Source: REEB76 sp049698775 (GTDB lineage Bacteria; Pseudomonadota; Gammaproteobacteria; Natronospirales; REEB76). From it: 64,000 nt of DNA. Made by a program: the position numbers and the translations under genes. Below the pieces are notes generated by a model, which was not told where the DNA came from, did not search any database, and saw only the letters and a program-made list of their open reading frames with translations. The first letter of the stretch is position 1; every line of letters starts with the position of its first letter. The stretch lies in NCBI GenBank assembly GCA_049698775.1, contig JBAVYM010000016.1:54468-118467 (forward strand). Reading direction: 5' to 3'. This document shows, piece by piece, positions 40,541 through 49,540 of this stretch.

Positions 40541-41125
40541 ATGCAATCCCTGTCTCACAAGGCATTTATCGCCCCGATGCTGCTGGCATGTGTGTGCATG
40601 GTCATCGGCTGTACGCCGCGATCCACGCGACCGGATGCTTTGGTGGTGCGGATCACCGGTGAAGGCCAAATTGCCAAGATACTGGATTATGTAGATAACG
40701 TCTTGAGCCTGCCACCGGCCGCGCAGATTTCTGCTCGGGAAAGCCTGGCAAACCAATTCAAGCTGACGCAGTTTCCGGATGATCGCATGCGGCTCGCGCT
40801 GCTGGACATCTTGTTGCCGGCACCTGCCGAGCATACGGATCAGGCCGCGGCACTGCTGGCCGGCTATAACTGGGAAGCCGCCGGACCCGGGTTCAAGGGC
40901 TTGGCGGCATTGATATTGAATATCATCAATACGCGGCAAATTGGCGCCAAGAACAATCAGTTGCTTATGCAGCAACTGGCTGGCGAGCGCGCACAAAGAG
41001 CCCACCTGCAACAACAACTGGACGCCCTGAAGAACATCGAGAAAACCATGAACAAGCACGACAAGCCGGTTACGCCGCCCATGCCTGCCACGACCCGTGT
41101 CCCGGCAACGCCGCCGGAGGAATGA
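40541..41125 (+). CDS. QseG-like outer-membrane lipoprotein
   Basis: The 194-residue lipoprotein has the lipobox VIGC and a helical, coiled-coil-prone C-terminus (LLMQQLAGERAQRAHLQQQL) before a Pro/Thr tail. It sits between GlrK- and GlrR-like genes, where QseG (YfhG) lies in enterobacteria and there controls the kinase. Primary-sequence similarity to QseG cannot be tested here, so the name is by context. It overlaps glrR by 4 bp. Confidence 0.72.
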   Translation: MQSLSHKAFIAPMLLACVCMVIGCTPRSTRPDALVVRITGEGQIAKILDYVDNVLSLPPAAQISARESLANQFKLTQFPDDRMRLALLDILLPAPAEHTDQAAALLAGYNWEAAGPGFKGLAALILNIINTRQIGAKNNQLLMQQLAGERAQRAHLQQQLDALKNIEKTMNKHDKPVTPPMPATTRVPATPPEE

Positions 41126-42516
41126 TGACTGCGATGGCGCCTGCCACACCGCTCAAGCAAGGCCGCATCTTGGTAGCGGATGACGATCCCAGCCTGTTGC
41201 GCTTGCTGACGATACGACTGACGACAGCCGGCCACGAAGTACGGACTGTGGACAGCGGCGAACAGGCGCTGGTGCAATTGCCGCTGTTTCACCCGCAGGT
41301 AGTCATTACTGATTTGCGCATGGGCGGTATGGATGGCATGACGCTGTTCAATACCATCCGTCTGCGCGATCAGACGCTGCCGGTCATCATTCTTACTGCA
41401 CACGGCACCATTCCGGATGCGGTGGATGCCACACACAGCGGAGTGTTTGCCTATCTCACCAAACCCTACGACAGCAAAATCTTGTTGAAATGGGTGAATG
41501 ATGCCCTGCGGATTTCCGCCAATCCGTATGTACCGGATGATAAAGAAACAACCTCGCCCTGGCGTGCCGGCATCATCACCCGCAGCCTGCTGGTCGAAGA
41601 TCTGCTGCGCCAGGCACGCCTGGTATCGGCCGGAGATGCCGCGATTCTGATCCAGGGCGAAAGCGGTACCGGGAAAGAACTGCTGGCCCGCGCCATCCAT
41701 AAGGCCGGCCCGCGTGCTGACAAACCGTTCGTGGCAGTGAACTGCGCGGCCATTCCCGAGACGCTGTTCGAGTCCGAGCTGTTTGGTTACAGCAAGGGCG
41801 CATTTACCGGTGCGACTGCGGACCGGCACGGCCTGTTCCAGGCAGCCAATGGCGGAACCCTGTTCCTGGATGAAATCGGCGATATGCCCCTGGGTTTCCA
41901 GGTGAAACTGCTGCGCGCGCTGCAGGAGAAAGAAATCCGTCCGGTCGGTTCGAATCATCCGGTGGCGGTGGACGTGAGGATTATTTCAGCCACGCACCGG
42001 GATCTGGAACAGCGAGTCACGGAACGGGAATTCCGCGAGGATTTGTATTACCGGCTGGCGGTTGTACCACTGACCATGCCGCCGTTGGCGACCCGCCGTG
42101 AAGACATCCCGCTGCTGGTCACGCATTTTCTGGATTTGGCGGGTAAAAGCAGCGCTAAGCACATCAAAGGTTTTTCTCCCCAAGCCATGCAATTGTTATT
42201 GAGCGCACCTTGGCCGGGTAACGTGCGGCAGTTGCAAAACGTGGTGGAACAGACCGTGGCACTCGCCACCACACCACTCATCTCGGAGACACTGGTGCAG
42301 AACGCGCTTCGCGACAAGACCGGACAGGTGACTTCTTTTGCCCAAGCCCGTGAACATTTTGAACGACAGTACCTGGTGCAGCTTCTACAAATCACCGAGG
42401 GCAACGTAAGTCAGGCAGCGCACTTGGCGAAGCGCAACCGCACCGAATTTTACAAACTGCTGCACCGTTACAAACTGGACCCCGTATCATTCCGTTCCGC
42501 CTCTGAAGAAAACTGA
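41122..42516 (+). CDS. glrR: GlrR-like sigma-54-dependent response regulator
   Basis: The 464-residue NtrC-type regulator has a receiver domain with the phosphorylated Asp64 (VVITDLRMGG), a sigma-54-interacting AAA+ domain with Walker A GESGTGKE (179-186), GAFTGA (226-231) and Walker B GGTLFLDE (~244-251), and a C-terminal Fis-type helix-turn-helix (VSQAAHLAKRNRTEFYKLL). It should act on the sigma-54 promoters in this window, two of which carry TGTC-N10-GACA sites. Two Met codons lead the frame; either may be used. Confidence 0.95.
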   Translation: MMTAMAPATPLKQGRILVADDDPSLLRLLTIRLTTAGHEVRTVDSGEQALVQLPLFHPQVVITDLRMGGMDGMTLFNTIRLRDQTLPVIILTAHGTIPDAVDATHSGVFAYLTKPYDSKILLKWVNDALRISANPYVPDDKETTSPWRAGIITRSLLVEDLLRQARLVSAGDAAILIQGESGTGKELLARAIHKAGPRADKPFVAVNCAAIPETLFESELFGYSKGAFTGATADRHGLFQAANGGTLFLDEIGDMPLGFQVKLLRALQEKEIRPVGSNHPVAVDVRIISATHRDLEQRVTEREFREDLYYRLAVVPLTMPPLATRREDIPLLVTHFLDLAGKSSAKHIKGFSPQAMQLLLSAPWPGNVRQLQNVVEQTVALATTPLISETLVQNALRDKTGQVTSFAQAREHFERQYLVQLLQITEGNVSQAAHLAKRNRTEFYKLLHRYKLDPVSFRSASEEN

Positions 42517-42536
42517 CACTGGAACAACCAGGCTTT

Positions 42537-43592
42537 TCAGAATTTCGGCGGCAGCAGCCATACATGGCTGTACCAATAATAACGGCCGCTCACCTGCGCC
42601 GTGCAGTTGTAGCGGCTGCGACCCACACCCAGTGCATGATCTGTCTGCAAGCTGAAACGCGTTCTGGCTGCATCCAGCCAGGTGATGGTCATTGGCGGAC
42701 CGTTTAGATAACAGTGCAACGCCGCCGGCGGTATCGCGCCCGGTTCCAGCGTCATCACCAGGCGCGGCGGATTGTTGTTGGTGACAAGCGGGTTCCAAGG
42801 TTCGAGTCGCGTGATAGGCATCGGCAAACTCCGGGCCTTGAGTATGAAGCTCGGCAGATCCGCGTAGTGTTCCTCGATGGGGAAACGCGGCAGTGCGCGC
42901 GGATCCAATGGCTCGCTCACGGCGCCGGCTTCCTGGCCAAATGCCACGAAATCCAGACCGTTCACCAGCTCGGCCAAATCCTGATCGAACTCCCCATAGG
43001 GGTAGGCAAACAGTTTCGGTGATTGGTTGGTGTGTGGCCCCAATTCTGCTTGCAGCCGGCTTTGTGCCTGCAAAATATCGTGGCGCATCCGGTCTGCCCA
43101 GGCCAGGTCCGTCTCGCCTTTTTCCCGGAATGGAAGATGTGCATGATCCACGGTGTGGTCGCCGAAGTTGGCGCCGTGCTTCGCCATGTCCCGCAACTCG
43201 TCCCAACTCATGAAGTCCGGCAGGTGCTGGTCAATGGCGCCGGTGCTTACAAACACCGTGAATGGCCAACCGCGGGCCTTCAGCCGTGGATAAGCGTTGT
43301 CGTACATGGACTGGAAGGCGTCATCAATGGTAATGGCCACCACATGATCGGGGATGGGTTTGTTGTCTTTCAGGTAATCCACAATCTTCGGCAACGGCCA
43401 GACCTGATAATCATTTTTCGCCAGCCAGTTCAGTTGCGCATCGAACTGATCCAGGCGGATATTGGTGGACGGATGCCGGTCGTCGCCGAAGCGGTGATAA
43501 ATGAACACCACCGCGTGGGAAGGTACGGCGCTCAAAACCGTGGGCGGCAACAATAGAAGGAACCACAAGGTAACAGCGAGCTGTTTGTTCAT
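42537..43592 (-). CDS. polysaccharide deacetylase family protein (PgaB N-domain-like)
   Basis: From the ATG at 43592 the product is 351 residues with a signal peptide (LAVTLWFLLLLPPTVLSA). A NodB-type deacetylase domain has VVFIYHRFGDDRHPSTNIRL, the metal-binding pair VAITIDDAFQSMYDNAY, and FGDHTVDHAHLPF with the His-x3-His. The C-terminal ~100 residues are a beta-rich extension. It deacetylates a sugar polymer in the periplasm, similar to PgaB's first domain. It faces glrR in convergent orientation. Confidence 0.9.
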   Translation of the reverse strand: MNKQLAVTLWFLLLLPPTVLSAVPSHAVVFIYHRFGDDRHPSTNIRLDQFDAQLNWLAKNDYQVWPLPKIVDYLKDNKPIPDHVVAITIDDAFQSMYDNAYPRLKARGWPFTVFVSTGAIDQHLPDFMSWDELRDMAKHGANFGDHTVDHAHLPFREKGETDLAWADRMRHDILQAQSRLQAELGPHTNQSPKLFAYPYGEFDQDLAELVNGLDFVAFGQEAGAVSEPLDPRALPRFPIEEHYADLPSFILKARSLPMPITRLEPWNPLVTNNNPPRLVMTLEPGAIPPAALHCYLNGPPMTITWLDAARTRFSLQTDHALGVGRSRYNCTAQVSGRYYWYSHVWLLPPKF

Positions 43593-43631
43593 GCTGGGTA
43601 ATGCTCCCATCACATTTACAACTGGTCAGAC

Positions 43632-43659
43632 AAAAAGAAAGGCGCCTGTTGGCGCCTTC
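43632..43659 (-). terminator. intrinsic terminator of the sucA-sucB-lpd operon
   Basis: On the minus strand AAGGCGCC/GGCGCCTT (forward 43639-43658, loop 4) is followed by the T-rich TTTCTTTTTG. It is ~25 bp after the lpd stop and upstream of the deacetylase gene. Confidence 0.85.
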
Positions 43660-43681
43660 CTTGGCTCATGCAATACGATCA

Positions 43682-45115
43682 TCATCTATTGATGGCGTGA
43701 ATGGCACGCTTGTCCACAGCCAGCGAGGCTTCATGCATGGCTTCCGACAACGTCGGGTGGGCATGGATGGTGCGTTGGATGTCCTCGGCGCTGGCACGGA
43801 ATTCCATGGCGGTGACCGCCTCGGCGATCATCTCCGAGGCCATCGGTCCGACGATATGCACACCCAGAATCTCATCGGTATCGGCATTCGCCAGCATCTT
43901 CACCGTGCCGATGGCGGCTTCCATGGCCTTGGCGCGGCCGTTGGCGGCGAACGGAAACGTGCCCGCCTTGTATTTGACACCCTGCTTCTTCAGCTCCTGT
44001 TCGGTCTTGCCCACCCAGGCGATTTCGGGCCACGTATAGATGACCGAAGGAATCACCTCATAGTTCATTTCCGCGACCTTGCCGGCAATCAGATCTGCCA
44101 CCATGACGCCCTCCTCCGAGCCCTTGTGGGCCAGCATCGGCCCGCGTACACAATCACCGACCGCCCAGATGTTGTTCACGCCAGTATGGCATTCCTCGTC
44201 CACCTGGATGAAACCGCGCGCATCGAGTTTCACGCCGCTGCCATCCTCCAGTAACTTGGCCGTGGCCGGCCGGCGGCCCACGGCCACGATCAACTTGTCC
44301 ACCTCGATAGCGTGCTTGCCGTCTTGGTCTTCGTAATGCACCGCGATGCCGCTTTTACCCTTGTCAGCGCCGGTGACTTTCGCCCCCAAGCGGATATCCA
44401 GACCCTGCTTCTTGAATTCGCGCGCCGCGGCTTGGGCGATTTGCTGATCGGCCATGAACAGGAAATTATCCATGGCTTCCAGGATAGTCACCTGCGCACC
44501 AAGCCGCTGCCAGACGCTGCCAAGTTCGAGGCCGATGACGCCGCCACCGATGACGCCGAGGCGTTTTGGGACGGCCGGAAATTCCAGCGCACCCCAGGAA
44601 TCCACAATGTCCTTGCCGTCGAACGGCGCGATCTTGAGTTCCACCGGCTCCGAACCGGCGGCCAGGATCACATGTTTCACCGTCAGCACATCTTTTTTCT
44701 TGGGGTCGGCGAAATCCGCGACTTCAACACTGCCATTCTTGAGCAGGCGCGCCGTACCGGGAATGCCCGTCACATTGTTGGACTTGAACAAGGCGGCGAT
44801 GCCGCCGGTGAGGCTGGTGACGATCTTGCTCTTGCGCATCTGCATGGCGGCCACATCCATCTGTGGATTGCCCACCTTGATGCCGTGAGCCATGAATTCA
44901 TGCGTGGCCTTGTGAAACATCTCCGACGATTCCAGCAACGCCTTGGAGGGAATGCAGCCGGCATTCAGGCAGGTGCCGCCGAAGGCGTGCTTGCCGTCCA
45001 GATTTTTCCAATTGTCCACACAAGCGGTCTTGAGACCGTTCTGGGCGGCGCGGATGGCGGCTACATAACCGGCCGGACCGGCGCCGATGACTACAACATC
45101 AAAAGATTGGCTCAT
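43682..45115 (-). CDS. lpdA: dihydrolipoyl dehydrogenase (E3)
   Basis: The 477-residue flavoprotein starts at the ATG at 45115 (MSQSFDVVVIGAGPAGYVAA), with the FAD motif, the redox disulfide in GGTCLNAGCIPSKALLES, the NAD-binding GVIGGGVIGLELGSV and the C-terminal HAHPTLSEAMHE His-Glu pair. It reoxidises lipoamide of the 2-oxoglutarate dehydrogenase complex. It lies 69 bp after sucB. Confidence 0.98.
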   Translation of the reverse strand: MSQSFDVVVIGAGPAGYVAAIRAAQNGLKTACVDNWKNLDGKHAFGGTCLNAGCIPSKALLESSEMFHKATHEFMAHGIKVGNPQMDVAAMQMRKSKIVTSLTGGIAALFKSNNVTGIPGTARLLKNGSVEVADFADPKKKDVLTVKHVILAAGSEPVELKIAPFDGKDIVDSWGALEFPAVPKRLGVIGGGVIGLELGSVWQRLGAQVTILEAMDNFLFMADQQIAQAAAREFKKQGLDIRLGAKVTGADKGKSGIAVHYEDQDGKHAIEVDKLIVAVGRRPATAKLLEDGSGVKLDARGFIQVDEECHTGVNNIWAVGDCVRGPMLAHKGSEEGVMVADLIAGKVAEMNYEVIPSVIYTWPEIAWVGKTEQELKKQGVKYKAGTFPFAANGRAKAMEAAIGTVKMLANADTDEILGVHIVGPMASEMIAEAVTAMEFRASAEDIQRTIHAHPTLSEAMHEASLAVDKRAIHAINR

Positions 45116-45184
45116 TTCATATTCCTTTCTGGATAACTCCCTCATCCTGCTTCTCCCCCTGGAAGGGGGAGAAGGGACAAGGAA

Positions 45185-46456
45185 TCAAATCTGCAATAAC
45201 AGGCGCGCCGGATCTTCCAACGATTCCTTGACCGACACCAGGAACAGTACTGCCTCGCGCCCGTCCACGATACGGTGATCGTAAGTAATGGCGATATACA
45301 TCATGGGCCGCGCCACTACCTGGCCGTCCACCACCACGGCACGTTCCTTGATGGTGTGCATGCCGAGGATGCCGCTCTGCGGCGGGTTGATGATGGGCGT
45401 GGACAACAGCGAGCCGAATACGCCACCATTGGTGATGGTGAAGGTGCCGCCGGTGATTTCCTCGAGTGTAACCTTGCCGTCGCGCGCGCGTGCCGCAAGA
45501 TCGGCGAGCGTCTGCTCGATTTCCGCGAAACTCAACTGGTCCGCATCCCGTAGCACCGGCGTCATCAGGCCACGCGACGTGGACACCGCCACGCTGATAT
45601 CCCAGTAATCGTGATAGATGATGTCGTTGCCTTCGGTGGAGGCATTCACGACCGGATATTTCTTGAGCGCCTCGACCACCGCCTTCACGAAGAACGACAT
45701 GAAGCCGAGCTTCACGCCCTGCTCCTTCTCGAACTTTTCCTTGTAGCGGTTGCGCAATGCCATCACCTGCGACAAATCCACCTCGTTGAACGAGGTGAGC
45801 ATGACGGTATTGGCCTGGGATTCGGACAGGCGTTCGGCAATGCGCGCGCGCATGCGGGTCATGGGCACGCGCCGGTCCTCGCGGCTGCCGGAAACTGCGC
45901 GTACCGCGGGTTTGGCCGCCGGTGCGGGCGCAGCCGTGGGTACTGCAGGCACCGTCGCGGGCGCAGAACTCTTGTTCAGATAATCCAGCACATCACCCTT
46001 GGTAAGCCGGCCATCACGGCCGCTGCCCTTGATCTGTGACGGGTTCAGCCGGTTTTCCTCAACCAGCCGGCGCACGGATGGGCTGAGCGGCAAATCCTCG
46101 CTTGCGGCGGCGGCGGGTTGCACCACAGCGGGAGCCGCGGCTTGAGCCGGTAAAGCTGCGGGCACCGCCGGCTTGGTGGCGGGCATGGCTGTCGCGGCAG
46201 GCTTGGGCGCAGCCGCTGCGCCTTCCTCCAATATCGCAATTACCTGGCCGGCGGTGACCGTAGCACCGCCCTGGATGCGAATTTCCTTGAGCACGCCGTC
46301 GGCGGGCGCCGGACATTCCAGCACCACCTTGTCGGTCTCGATGTCCACCAGGTTTTCATCACGCTTGACCGCGTCGCCGGCTTGCTTGTGCCAACTGACG
46401 AGCGTGGCGTCCTGGATGGATTCGGGCAACTGGGGAACCTTGATTTCGATGCTCAT
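45185..46456 (-). CDS. sucB: 2-oxoglutarate dehydrogenase E2 (dihydrolipoyl succinyltransferase)
   Basis: From the ATG at 46456 the product is 423 residues: a lipoyl domain (IKVPQLPESIQDATLVSWHK with Lys in DIETDKVVLE), an Ala/Pro linker, a peripheral-subunit-binding domain (SPSVRRLVEENRLNPSQIKG) and a catalytic domain ending TYDHRIVDGREAVLFL with the DHRxxDG motif. The longer frame to 46708 overlaps sucA. It overlaps the sucA stop by 4 bp. Confidence 0.98.
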   Translation of the reverse strand: MSIEIKVPQLPESIQDATLVSWHKQAGDAVKRDENLVDIETDKVVLECPAPADGVLKEIRIQGGATVTAGQVIAILEEGAAAAPKPAATAMPATKPAVPAALPAQAAAPAVVQPAAAASEDLPLSPSVRRLVEENRLNPSQIKGSGRDGRLTKGDVLDYLNKSSAPATVPAVPTAAPAPAAKPAVRAVSGSREDRRVPMTRMRARIAERLSESQANTVMLTSFNEVDLSQVMALRNRYKEKFEKEQGVKLGFMSFFVKAVVEALKKYPVVNASTEGNDIIYHDYWDISVAVSTSRGLMTPVLRDADQLSFAEIEQTLADLAARARDGKVTLEEITGGTFTITNGGVFGSLLSTPIINPPQSGILGMHTIKERAVVVDGQVVARPMMYIAITYDHRIVDGREAVLFLVSVKESLEDPARLLLQI

Positions 46457-49341
46457 GCCTTCTCCGAAACGGCTTTGGTCTTGATATTTTCCCTGACGGC
46501 GGTCAGTGCCGGCGTCGCATTCCTGGCCAGGGCTTCCTGAATCAGCGCATTTTGTTGCTGTTTGTGCAGTTGTGCGTAACCCACCGCCGGCGATGCCGAG
46601 GCGGCGCGACCCACGTAACGCAACGCGTGTTTGCTCGTGAGGGGTTCCTGCAAGCGGTGGCGGATTTCGTACCAGGCACCCTGGTTCTGGGGTTCTTCCT
46701 GACACCACACGATGTCAAACGCATTCGGGTAGAACTTGATGATCTCCGTGTATTCATCGTGCGGAAACGGGTAAAGCTGCTCGAGGCGCACCAGCGCGAT
46801 GTCGTCCAACTTGGCCGCGCGGCGCGCTTCGAGCAAGTCGTAGTACACCTTGCCGGCACAAAACACCACGCGCCTGACCTTGGCGGGACGCAATTCGTCA
46901 ATCTCGGGGATCACCACGTGGAAACGGCCGTGCGTGACATCGGCAAGCGGGGACACCGACAACTTGTGGCGCAGCAAACTCTTGGGCGACATCACCACCA
47001 GCGGTTTACGGTACGGCCGCATCACCTGGCGGCGCAGCATGTGAAATAGCTGCGCCGGCGTGGACGGTACACACACCTGCATGTTGTGCTCGGCACACAA
47101 TTGCAGGTAACGCTCAAGCCGCGCCGAGGAATGCTCCGGACCGGCGCCTTCGTAGCCGTGCGGCAGGAACAGCACGAGCGCGCACAAGCGCCCCCATTTC
47201 GCTTCGCCGGCGGAAATGAATTGATCAATCACCACTTGCGCGCCGTTCGCGAAATCACCGTATTGGGCTTCCCAGATCACCAGCGCATCGGGCTCGGCGC
47301 TGCTGTAACCATATTCAAAACCCATCACGCCTTCTTCCGAGAGCAGTGAATCCACCACGATGAAGGGTTTCTGATCTTTGGAAATATGCTGCAATGGAAT
47401 ATAGGTGCTGCCGTCCTTCTGGTTGTGCAGCACGGCATGGCGGTGAAAGAACGTGCCGCGCGCGGTGTCCTGGCCGGTGAGGCGCACGGGATAACCTTCG
47501 GTGACCAGGCTGGCATAGGTAAGAATTTCGGCGAAGCCCCAGTCCATGGGAATCTGCCCGGCCGCCATCTTGCGACGTGCGTCATAAATACGCGCGACAG
47601 TCGGGTGCAGTGTCACGTCCGCGGGCACGCGATTGATGGCATCGGTGAGGAATTTGAGCTGATCCCCCGGCAACTGGGTATCCACGCGCTCGTGCCAATG
47701 GTGCTGCTGGTAACGGCTCCAATCCACGGTGTACTGGTTGGGCACATGGGCAGTGATGCCGGGCGCCACCGGTTTGCCGGTGTCCAGACGGTTGCGGTAT
47801 TCCTCGGTCCTGGCCTTGAGCGCGGTATCGGCGACCAAGCCCTGTTGCTGTAGTGCCTGTGCATACAGCGCGAGTGTGGTGGGATGATTGCGGATATCCT
47901 GATACATGATCGGCTGCGTGGCCGCCGGTTCATCAGCTTCGTTGTGGCCGTGGCGGCGATAGCACACCAGATCAATGAACACATCCTTGTGGAAGGTCTG
48001 GCGGTATTCGAGCGCCAGGCGGGTTGCAAAAATTGCAGCTTCCGGATCGTCGCCGTTCACATGAAATACCGGCGCTTCCAGCATCTTGGCCAAATCGGTG
48101 CAATACGGCGTGGAACGCGCGTCGCGGGGATTGCTGATGGTAAAGCCGATCTGGTTGTTGAGCACGATATGTAACGTGCCCCCCACATGGAATCCCCGCG
48201 CCTGTGAAAGTTGCAGCGTCTCCATGCCGATGCCTTGGCCGGCCAGGGCCGCATCGCCGTGGATCAGCACCGGCAACACGGTTTCACCCTTCACATCGCC
48301 GCGCCGGTCCTGGCGCGCGCGCACCGAGCCGATCACGACCGGATTCACAATCTCAAGATGAGAAGGATTAAAGGCCAGCGCCACGTGCACCGTACCATCG
48401 GATGTCTGTACATCGGATGAGAACCCGAGGTGATATTTCACATCGCCGGAGCCCTCATCAGTTTTCGGATTGTAAGTGCCATCGAATTCGGAAAATATCT
48501 CCTGTGGCGACTTGCCCAGCACATTGATGAGCACGTTGAGGCGGCCGCGATGCGCCATGCCGATGACCATCTCATGCACGCCATAACCGCTGCCCAGTCT
48601 TATCAGATCGTGCAGCATCGCGATCAGGGATTCAGCGCCCTCGATGGAAAACCGTTTCTGGCCCACGTAGCGGGTGTGGAGATATTTCTCCATACCTTCC
48701 GCGGTGGTAAGAGACGCCAGGATATTAAGCTTTTCCACATCTTTCAGTGCGGCGTGCGCACGCGCCGACTCGACCTTTTGCTTGATCCATTGGCGCTCCG
48801 TGCCGTTGGTTACGTGCATGAACTCGAAACCGAGCGTTCCACAATAGGTCTCCTGCAGCATGGCCCAGATGTCTTTCAGAGTCATGCGGTCTGAGCCGGT
48901 GAGCGACACGGTGCTGAACACCGTATTCATATCCGCTTCATTCAGGCCGTGGAATGCCAGATCCAGATCCGGTACCTCCGGCGGCACGTGCAGACCGAGC
49001 GGATCCAATTTAGCGCGCAGATGGCCGCGCCCACGATATGACTCAATCAACTTTATGACGGCCGCCTGCTTCTGGGCGGCCTCGGGATGCAGTCCATCAT
49101 TGCCAGATTGCACGGCCACACGCCGCATCCGGGCGCTCGCTAACAGTTGTGCTTCTACCGGCAGACGGGGCCGGTCACTCGGGCCGGCCGTGGCCGCCTG
49201 GAAACCGCGGAAATACTCCGCCCAGGCGGGCGGCACGGACGCCGGATTCTCGAGAAACTGTTCGTAGAGAGCTTCAACGTAGCCGGCATTGCCGCCGGAA
49301 AACGGCGTCGTCTGGTAACGCTGCTGATAGGATGCGCTCAT
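46453..49341 (-). CDS. sucA: 2-oxoglutarate dehydrogenase E1
   Basis: From the ATG at 49341 the product is 962 residues, starting MSASYQQRYQTTPFSGGNAG and then YVEALYEQFLENP, as in E. coli SucA. It contains the TPP-binding region with RRHGHNEADEPAATQP and the HGDAALAGQGIGMETL block. It decarboxylates 2-oxoglutarate in the TCA cycle. It is the first gene of the operon, and the next gene upstream begins the 2OG-oxygenase island. Confidence 0.98.
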   Translation of the reverse strand: MSASYQQRYQTTPFSGGNAGYVEALYEQFLENPASVPPAWAEYFRGFQAATAGPSDRPRLPVEAQLLASARMRRVAVQSGNDGLHPEAAQKQAAVIKLIESYRGRGHLRAKLDPLGLHVPPEVPDLDLAFHGLNEADMNTVFSTVSLTGSDRMTLKDIWAMLQETYCGTLGFEFMHVTNGTERQWIKQKVESARAHAALKDVEKLNILASLTTAEGMEKYLHTRYVGQKRFSIEGAESLIAMLHDLIRLGSGYGVHEMVIGMAHRGRLNVLINVLGKSPQEIFSEFDGTYNPKTDEGSGDVKYHLGFSSDVQTSDGTVHVALAFNPSHLEIVNPVVIGSVRARQDRRGDVKGETVLPVLIHGDAALAGQGIGMETLQLSQARGFHVGGTLHIVLNNQIGFTISNPRDARSTPYCTDLAKMLEAPVFHVNGDDPEAAIFATRLALEYRQTFHKDVFIDLVCYRRHGHNEADEPAATQPIMYQDIRNHPTTLALYAQALQQQGLVADTALKARTEEYRNRLDTGKPVAPGITAHVPNQYTVDWSRYQQHHWHERVDTQLPGDQLKFLTDAINRVPADVTLHPTVARIYDARRKMAAGQIPMDWGFAEILTYASLVTEGYPVRLTGQDTARGTFFHRHAVLHNQKDGSTYIPLQHISKDQKPFIVVDSLLSEEGVMGFEYGYSSAEPDALVIWEAQYGDFANGAQVVIDQFISAGEAKWGRLCALVLFLPHGYEGAGPEHSSARLERYLQLCAEHNMQVCVPSTPAQLFHMLRRQVMRPYRKPLVVMSPKSLLRHKLSVSPLADVTHGRFHVVIPEIDELRPAKVRRVVFCAGKVYYDLLEARRAAKLDDIALVRLEQLYPFPHDEYTEIIKFYPNAFDIVWCQEEPQNQGAWYEIRHRLQEPLTSKHALRYVGRAASASPAVGYAQLHKQQQNALIQEALARNATPALTAVRENIKTKAVSEKA

Positions 49342-49540
49342 TTTCACCAACAAATATGCCGGCAGGCCCGCGAATGCTCCGCCCGGAAACATGAGAAAAA
49401 TACCAATGGATTCAAAAGACTTACGGAGTTCTTCTTCAGGGAACGCCAGCTCGGGCCGCGGCGGCATAGTTTAGCCCAAGAGCGGCCGGGAAGGAAAACA
49501 GCGAAGCAACTGCCGGGAATGCAGCCGTGCTTCAGCCCGG

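Noticed and set aside
39110..41958. Minus frames of 347 and 333 residues
   Set aside because: They are antisense to glrK, the QseG-like gene and glrR; no motif or ribosome binding site supports them.
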